From: Phycisphaeraceae bacterium
GTDB taxonomy: Bacteria > Planctomycetota > Phycisphaerae > Phycisphaerales > Phycisphaeraceae
DNA length: 8,383 nt
Assembly (NCBI GenBank): GCA_003551485.1
Contig: PUMS01000453.1
Span: 1 to 8,383 of the forward strand
Reading direction: 5' to 3'
Each line of letters begins with the position of its first letter. Positions within the stretch are counted from its first letter, which is position 1. The position numbers and the translations under genes were made by a program. Below, piece by piece: positions 5,318 through 8,383 of the stretch. The notes under the pieces were generated by a model. It saw only the letters and a program-made list of their open reading frames with translations, was not told the DNA's origin and did no database searches.

Positions 5318-7064
5318 GCGGCCAGTCGTCGGGGATGGGGGTCTGGAGGGTGGGGTCGGGCAGGAGCAGGCGCCCTTCGTGGTAGCGGTGGGTGGCCTCC
5401 GCCAAGTCCTGATCCAGGTGCCAGAAGGCATCGGCGCGGTCGCCTTGATATTCGGCGTAGGGCGCCGGCGCATGGCGCGGCTCGCTGAGGCGGGCATCGG
5501 TCAGCCAGCCGCGCTCGGGATCGATGGGCAGGCAGGCGATGGGTCCGTCGCCGGCCGGCTGCGTGTCGGGGATGCGCTGCTGGGCGGCCTTGCGGATGAA
5601 GAGGGCGCAGTAGTGCGACATCTCGGTTGACCAGTCGCCATGATCGCCGGTGGGGTGGACGAGCAGGCTCATGAGGTGGGCCGGGTCATCGCGGCGGAAT
5701 CGCAGCATCTGCTCGCGGATCATCACCCACTGGGTCTGCCTGCCGTAGGCCGGCCGGATGCCGCCCTCGGGGCCGAACTGCTCGAACTCGCCGTTGATGG
5801 CCAGGAACGGCACGCCCGCGAGGCTGAGCTGCGGGTCGGGCCGGTGCTGATGCATGTTGCCGCTCTTGATGTGGATCACACCGATGGTCCGATCGGGCTG
5901 CCAGTAGGCGATATTCCTTGCGAAGATGCCCGATACCGAGTGGCCCAGGGCCAGGATGGGCGCCCCGGCTAGCTCGGGATGGCCCGCCTTCTCGGCCAGG
6001 GCATCGAGCGCATCCTGGAAACGCTCGGGCGTGTCGGTGCTGTAGTCGAAAAGGGCATCGAGGGCCTCGAAGCGGATGATGGCCAGGCCCTGGTCGGCCG
6101 CGGCCATGCGAACCCACGGGTCGCCCAGCAGCCGCGGGCCAAGCGCCGGCGGCTGGCTGACGATCACGCCGCGGACGTGTTCGACATCGGGCGGCAGCCA
6201 CAGCGAGGCCGGCCGGTCGGGCCGGTCCTGCCCGCGCCGGGGCCGCTGGGGCACCATCACCTCGTGATGCCACTGCCGCTCGCCGATCAGCGCGCGGCGG
6301 ACGCCGGCCAACTCATCGCGCAGATCCCGGTGCCGCTGCCGGGCCTGCTCCAGGGCCTGGCGTGCCCCGTCGAAGGGCTCGTGCTGCTCGATGGCTTCGG
6401 CGATGGCCGCATCGAGCGCCCGCCGCGCTTCGGTCACGGCCTGCCGGGCGGCGACGATGCCATCATCGCGGCCGGTGGCACGGTTGAACTCGTTCCACAG
6501 CCGGTCGGCGGCCTGGTAGAGCGGCCGGACCTCGCCGCGGTGCCACCACGCGCGGCGGGCGGCATTACGCTTGCGGTCGATCCGCTCGATCTCGAGCGCC
6601 AGGGCGGCCAGTTCGCGCAGTTCCTGCTGCGACTTCCGCGCCAGTCGGGGTTGCGCTGCCTCGATGCGCGCTTCGGCCTGGCTGCGTTTCTCGGCCGCGG
6701 CGTGGTAGGTAGCGTCAGGGGCGATCAGGCTCTCGACCTTCCCGTCGCGCTCGGCCTGCGCTGCCCGCAGGCGGTCTTGCAGGTCGGCAAGGTCGGCGGC
6801 CTCGATCGCGGCCTCGACCTCGCGCTCGGCCTGCTCGAGGCGCTGCCGGGCGGCCGCGATTTCATCCTGCTCCTGGATGTCCGGCGACCGGCCGAGCAAC
6901 TCGAGCACGCTGCGCTGGATGTCGAGGTCGGTTTCGGCCTCCTGCAATGCTTCCCACAGGGTGTGGGCCCTGTCGAACCCGTTGCGGGCATCTTCGCCTG
7001 CGTAGGATGGATGAGTGAACATGGCCAACGCGATCATCGCACACAGGAGACGGGTTGCAGTCAC
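5307..7064 (-). CDS. Secreted protein with long coiled-coil region and alpha/beta-hydrolase domain
   Basis: A 585-residue protein. I do not recognise a named family. Residues 1-22 are a signal peptide (TATRLLCAMIALAMFTHPSYA, likely cut after Ala22). Residues ~33-265 are almost wholly charged helix rich in Glu, Arg, Ala and Gln with heptad-like patterns, e.g. AAARQRLEQAEREVEAAIEAA (70-90), predicting coiled coils. After a basic Pro-rich linker (~272-286), residues ~287-495 look like an alpha/beta hydrolase: strand GVIVSQPPAL, then the nucleophile elbow LALGHSVSGI with Ser376, and a late HPTGDHGD (470-477) offering His470 or His475 as catalytic His. The elbow reads G-H-S-V-S-G, with Ser where the second Gly of GxSxG is usual. 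The acid is unclear; NGEFEQFG (424-431) is a candidate. The C-terminal ~90 residues are Pro/Asp-rich. An ester or polymer substrate outside the cytoplasm is inference. Confidence 0.8.
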   Translation of the reverse strand: MTATRLLCAMIALAMFTHPSYAGEDARNGFDRAHTLWEALQEAETDLDIQRSVLELLGRSPDIQEQDEIAAARQRLEQAEREVEAAIEAADLADLQDRLRAAQAERDGKVESLIAPDATYHAAAEKRSQAEARIEAAQPRLARKSQQELRELAALALEIERIDRKRNAARRAWWHRGEVRPLYQAADRLWNEFNRATGRDDGIVAARQAVTEARRALDAAIAEAIEQHEPFDGARQALEQARQRHRDLRDELAGVRRALIGERQWHHEVMVPQRPRRGQDRPDRPASLWLPPDVEHVRGVIVSQPPALGPRLLGDPWVRMAAADQGLAIIRFEALDALFDYSTDTPERFQDALDALAEKAGHPELAGAPILALGHSVSGIFARNIAYWQPDRTIGVIHIKSGNMHQHRPDPQLSLAGVPFLAINGEFEQFGPEGGIRPAYGRQTQWVMIREQMLRFRRDDPAHLMSLLVHPTGDHGDWSTEMSHYCALFIRKAAQQRIPDTQPAGDGPIACLPIDPERGWLTDARLSEPRHAPAPYAEYQGDRADAFWHLDQDLAEATHRYHEGRLLLPDPTLQTPIPDDWPPQR

Positions 7065-7071
7065 GGCTGGG

Positions 7072-7077
7072 TCCTTT
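7072..7077 (-). promoter_or_regulatory. Ribosome binding site supporting a GTG start
   Basis: On the minus strand AAAGGA stands 7 nt before the GTG at 7064, which begins the signal peptide. The open frame continues upstream to 7376, but those 104 codons read as Arg/Gly/Pro-rich sequence, cross a hairpin and run into the nuclease-fold gene, so GTG is preferred. Confidence 0.7.
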
Positions 7078-7242
7078 CGTTTCAACTCATGGCCATGGCG
7101 GTGGAAGCATCGCGGGCCACAACGGCGATTCCCGCCCTGGAGCGATCGCCGCCCATCCGTCGGCCGGCGCCGGCAGCGTCTCCCTTTGGAATCAACGCTG
7201 CCGAGACCGGGACGATTGCACCGCTTGAGGGGTCGGTCAAGA

Positions 7243-7296
7243 GGAAGCGGCGACGGTGCGCTGAGAACGGCGGGTCGGAAGCGCAACGCCGCTTCC
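7243..7296. repeat. Nested hairpin with a competing alternative between nuclease-fold and hydrolase genes
   Basis: The outer arms GGAAGCGGCG (7243-7252) and CGCCGCTTCC (7287-7296) pair perfectly over 10 bp. Inside them TGCGCT (7257-7262) and AGCGCA (7280-7285) pair over 6 bp. The right outer arm can instead pair locally with GGAAGCG (7277-7283) through CGCTTCC (7290-7296), a 7-bp stem with a 6-nt loop. The two folds exclude each other. The element is 44 bp past the nuclease-fold stop and about 180 bp before the hydrolase start, in transcript order. There is no U-run, so a terminator role is unproven. The rest of the gap (7065-7339) holds only a weak promoter-like pair, TTGACC (7235-7240) and AATCGT (7212-7217). 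Confidence 0.55.
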
Positions 7297-7339
7297 AGGT
7301 GAGAACCTTCCGTGCCTGGCCTCCGTGACACCTCCCCGC

Positions 7340-7990
7340 TCAAACCCCGCGGATGCCGTAGACGGCCACCGCGCACCAGGCGTTGCCGATGCGGTCGGTG
7401 ATGGCGAAGCCGCGGATGGCCGGGGCGGCCACGGGGTAGCCGCGGTCGAGGCAGCGGGTGTGCCAGGCGGCCAGGTCGTGCTCGGCGACTTCCTGCCCGG
7501 CGGTGAACAGCACCAGTAGCAGTCCGCCGGTGGTGATGCGGCTGTCGGTCCAGATTTTCTTGACGTCCTCGGTGACGGGTGCGAACAACTCAGCGCTGTA
7601 ACGCTTGAAGGGGCCGGCTTTCTCGTACTGGGCCACGGTCTTGATCTCCAGCCAGTAGCTCTGCTCGGGGTCGGCCGCGGGCTGGTTGTCGAACAGCGTG
7701 CCCTTGATGAGCGGGTCGCGAAGGGGCAGGCCGTGGGGGGCGGGGGTGAGCACCACGTCGCAACGTTTGCCTTCGCTTCGCCGCGGCCGGGCCTGGTCGT
7801 CGGGATAGCGCTGCTCGGGCCACACGCCCCAGCCCCGGCCGCGCAGCGCCTCGTGGACCAGCGGGTGCAGGCCCAACTCATCCAGCGCATCGAAGCCGTA
7901 GACGGCCTGCTCGAGGTCGTCTTCGCGGGCGCGCTCGGCCAGGCCGTCGGCCACTGCATCGGCAATGTCGGCCGCGGACCATCGCATCAT
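7340..7990 (-). CDS. Small PD-(D/E)XK nuclease-fold protein, function unknown
   Basis: A 216-residue protein with no signal peptide. The core looks like a restriction-endonuclease-type fold: a first helix with Glu48 (PLVHEALRGRG), strand WGVWPEQRYP (56-63), strand RCDVVLTP with Asp78 (77-84), then WLEIKTVAQ with Glu115 and Lys117 (113-121). Asp78 with Glu115-x-Lys117 would be the metal-binding and catalytic D-ExK triad, separated by an unusually long 37-residue insertion containing KGTLFDN. A hydrophobic strand GGLLLVLF (155-162) follows. The fold is shared by restriction, repair and mobile-element nucleases and by inactive proteins, so the role is open; no methyltransferase or helicase partner is in the window. 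The start is uncertain: ATG at 7990 or 7987 fits the folded core but has only a weak GGGGG upstream, and the frame stays open to an ATG at 8098 through a repeat coding Gly/Pro/Leu/Phe. Confidence 0.7.
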   Translation of the reverse strand: MMRWSAADIADAVADGLAERAREDDLEQAVYGFDALDELGLHPLVHEALRGRGWGVWPEQRYPDDQARPRRSEGKRCDVVLTPAPHGLPLRDPLIKGTLFDNQPAADPEQSYWLEIKTVAQYEKAGPFKRYSAELFAPVTEDVKKIWTDSRITTGGLLLVLFTAGQEVAEHDLAAWHTRCLDRGYPVAAPAIRGFAITDRIGNAWCAVAVYGIRGV

Positions 7991-8002
7991 CGGTTCAAGT
8001 CG

Positions 8003-8068
8003 CCCCCGGAAGGCCCCCGGAAGGCCCCCGGAAGGCCCCGGGAAGGCCCCGGGAAGGCCCCCCGGAAA
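8003..8068. repeat. 11-bp tandem repeat (five units plus a degenerate sixth)
   Basis: Three units of CCCCCGGAAGG (8003-8013, 8014-8024, 8025-8035) are followed by two of CCCCGGGAAGG (8036-8046, 8047-8057) and a degenerate CCCCCCGGAAA. It lies just upstream of the chosen start of the nuclease-fold gene on the minus strand. Eleven bp is not a multiple of three, so a gain or loss of one unit would shift the frame from the ATG at 8098 but leave the start at 7990 untouched. Confidence 0.9.
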
Positions 8069-8173
8069 GCTGCCTCCGGGAACACGCCACCGGGGCATCC
8101 GCCGCGCCCTGGCTCGGGTCCCGCGCCTCGGCCCCTCTGGCCGCGGCGGCGGGCGGGCGGATCATCCCCAAGC

Positions 8174-8383
8174 TTACCAGTCGAACAGCTCGCCGGTGAT
8201 GGCCTCGACCAGGTCCTTGATGGTCACAATGCCGATGGGCCGGCCGCGCTCGTGTACGATGGCCATGTGGATGCGGTTTCGCTGGAGCTTTCGCAGCGCG
8301 GTGCGAACGGGTACGGTCCGGCCGAAGCGCTCCGGGTCGCGGATGAACAGGCTCAGCGGCGGGGGGGGCTGACGATCGGCCAG
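8174..8383 (-). CDS. CBS-domain protein of CNNM/CorC (HlyC-like) type, C-terminal part only
   Basis: The 5' end is beyond the window; 69 C-terminal residues are visible, ending in TAA at 8174-8176. The sequence includes LFIRDPERFGRTVPVRTALR, KLQRNRIHMAIVHERGRPIG and IVTIKDLVEAITGELFDW. This is the second half of a CBS pair as found in CNNM/CorC membrane proteins, where the motif 'h-AIV-de-G--GiVT-eD-lE-i-GE' is typical; CBS pairs bind adenosine nucleotides and gate the attached membrane domain (Mg2+/Co2+ handling in characterised members). The protein stops directly after the CBS domain, so the C-terminal CorC_HlyC domain of many relatives is absent. Whether an N-terminal DUF21 membrane domain precedes it cannot be seen. 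An 8-G run (8361-8368 on plus; CCC CCC CCG on the coding strand) codes for a Pro stretch. Confidence 0.85.
   Translation of the reverse strand: MADRQPPPPLSLFIRDPERFGRTVPVRTALRKLQRNRIHMAIVHERGRPIGIVTIKDLVEAITGELFDW

Noticed and set aside
7212..7240. Possible minus-strand promoter TTGACC-17 nt-AATCGT before the hydrolase gene
   Set aside because: The -35 and spacer are good, but the -10 matches at only three positions, so it is mentioned but not called.
5979..7328. Open frame of 449 codons on the plus strand, opposite the hydrolase gene
   Set aside because: The minus strand encodes a signal peptide, heptad helices and a nucleophile elbow; the plus frame is a GC-driven mirror with no domain.
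8099..8149. Inverted repeat CCGCCGCG / CGCGGCGG downstream of the CBS gene
   Set aside because: An 8-bp stem with a 35-nt loop made only of G and C is expected by chance in this composition.
7965..8372. Open frame of 135 codons on the plus strand across the 11-bp repeat and the CBS gene
   Set aside because: It combines repeat-derived Pro/Gly sequence with the mirror of the CBS coding region, so it is not a credible gene.

Overview
The window is very GC-rich with tight coding on both strands. It carries six protein genes and no recognisable RNA gene, insertion sequence or CRISPR array. The organism is probably a free-living, Gram-negative, high-GC bacterium. The Tat-exported dioxygenase, the secreted DUF5107/TPR protein and several large secreted proteins of unknown role would suit Planctomycetota (Phycisphaerae-like), but no phylogenetic marker is present, so this is a guess.

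Layout. Positions 1-182 hold a perfect 14-bp inverted repeat, a second hairpin and a likely extended -10 promoter. A carboxyltransferase of the pyruvate carboxylase/oxaloacetate decarboxylase family follows (183-1742, +); it has no biotin-carrier domain. Positions 1743-2132 are non-coding and hold two hairpins with identical stems, a compact intrinsic terminator, and one copy of a 36-bp repeat whose partner lies just inside the next gene. A large secreted DUF5107 protein with C-terminal TPR-like repeats follows (2133-4280, +).

The remaining genes are on the minus strand. From right to left they are: the C-terminus of a CBS-domain protein of CNNM/CorC type, cut by the window edge (8174-8383); a small PD-(D/E)XK nuclease-fold protein preceded by an 11-bp tandem repeat (7340-7990); a secreted protein with a long helical region and an alpha/beta-hydrolase domain, starting at GTG (5307-7064); and a Tat-exported intradiol ring-cleavage dioxygenase (4391-5143). 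The two blocks converge at 4281-4390 with no clear terminator.

How they work together. The gaps (110-390 bp), separate promoter-like signals and unrelated functions argue against one operon. The best shared signal is a 12-bp motif, GATYGTCACRGC, found twice around the start of the DUF5107 gene and once upstream of the dioxygenase gene. It may be a common operator. Three of the four full-length proteins other than the carboxyltransferase appear to be exported (DUF5107/TPR, hydrolase, dioxygenase), so the region is rich in envelope or extracellular functions of unclear substrate.
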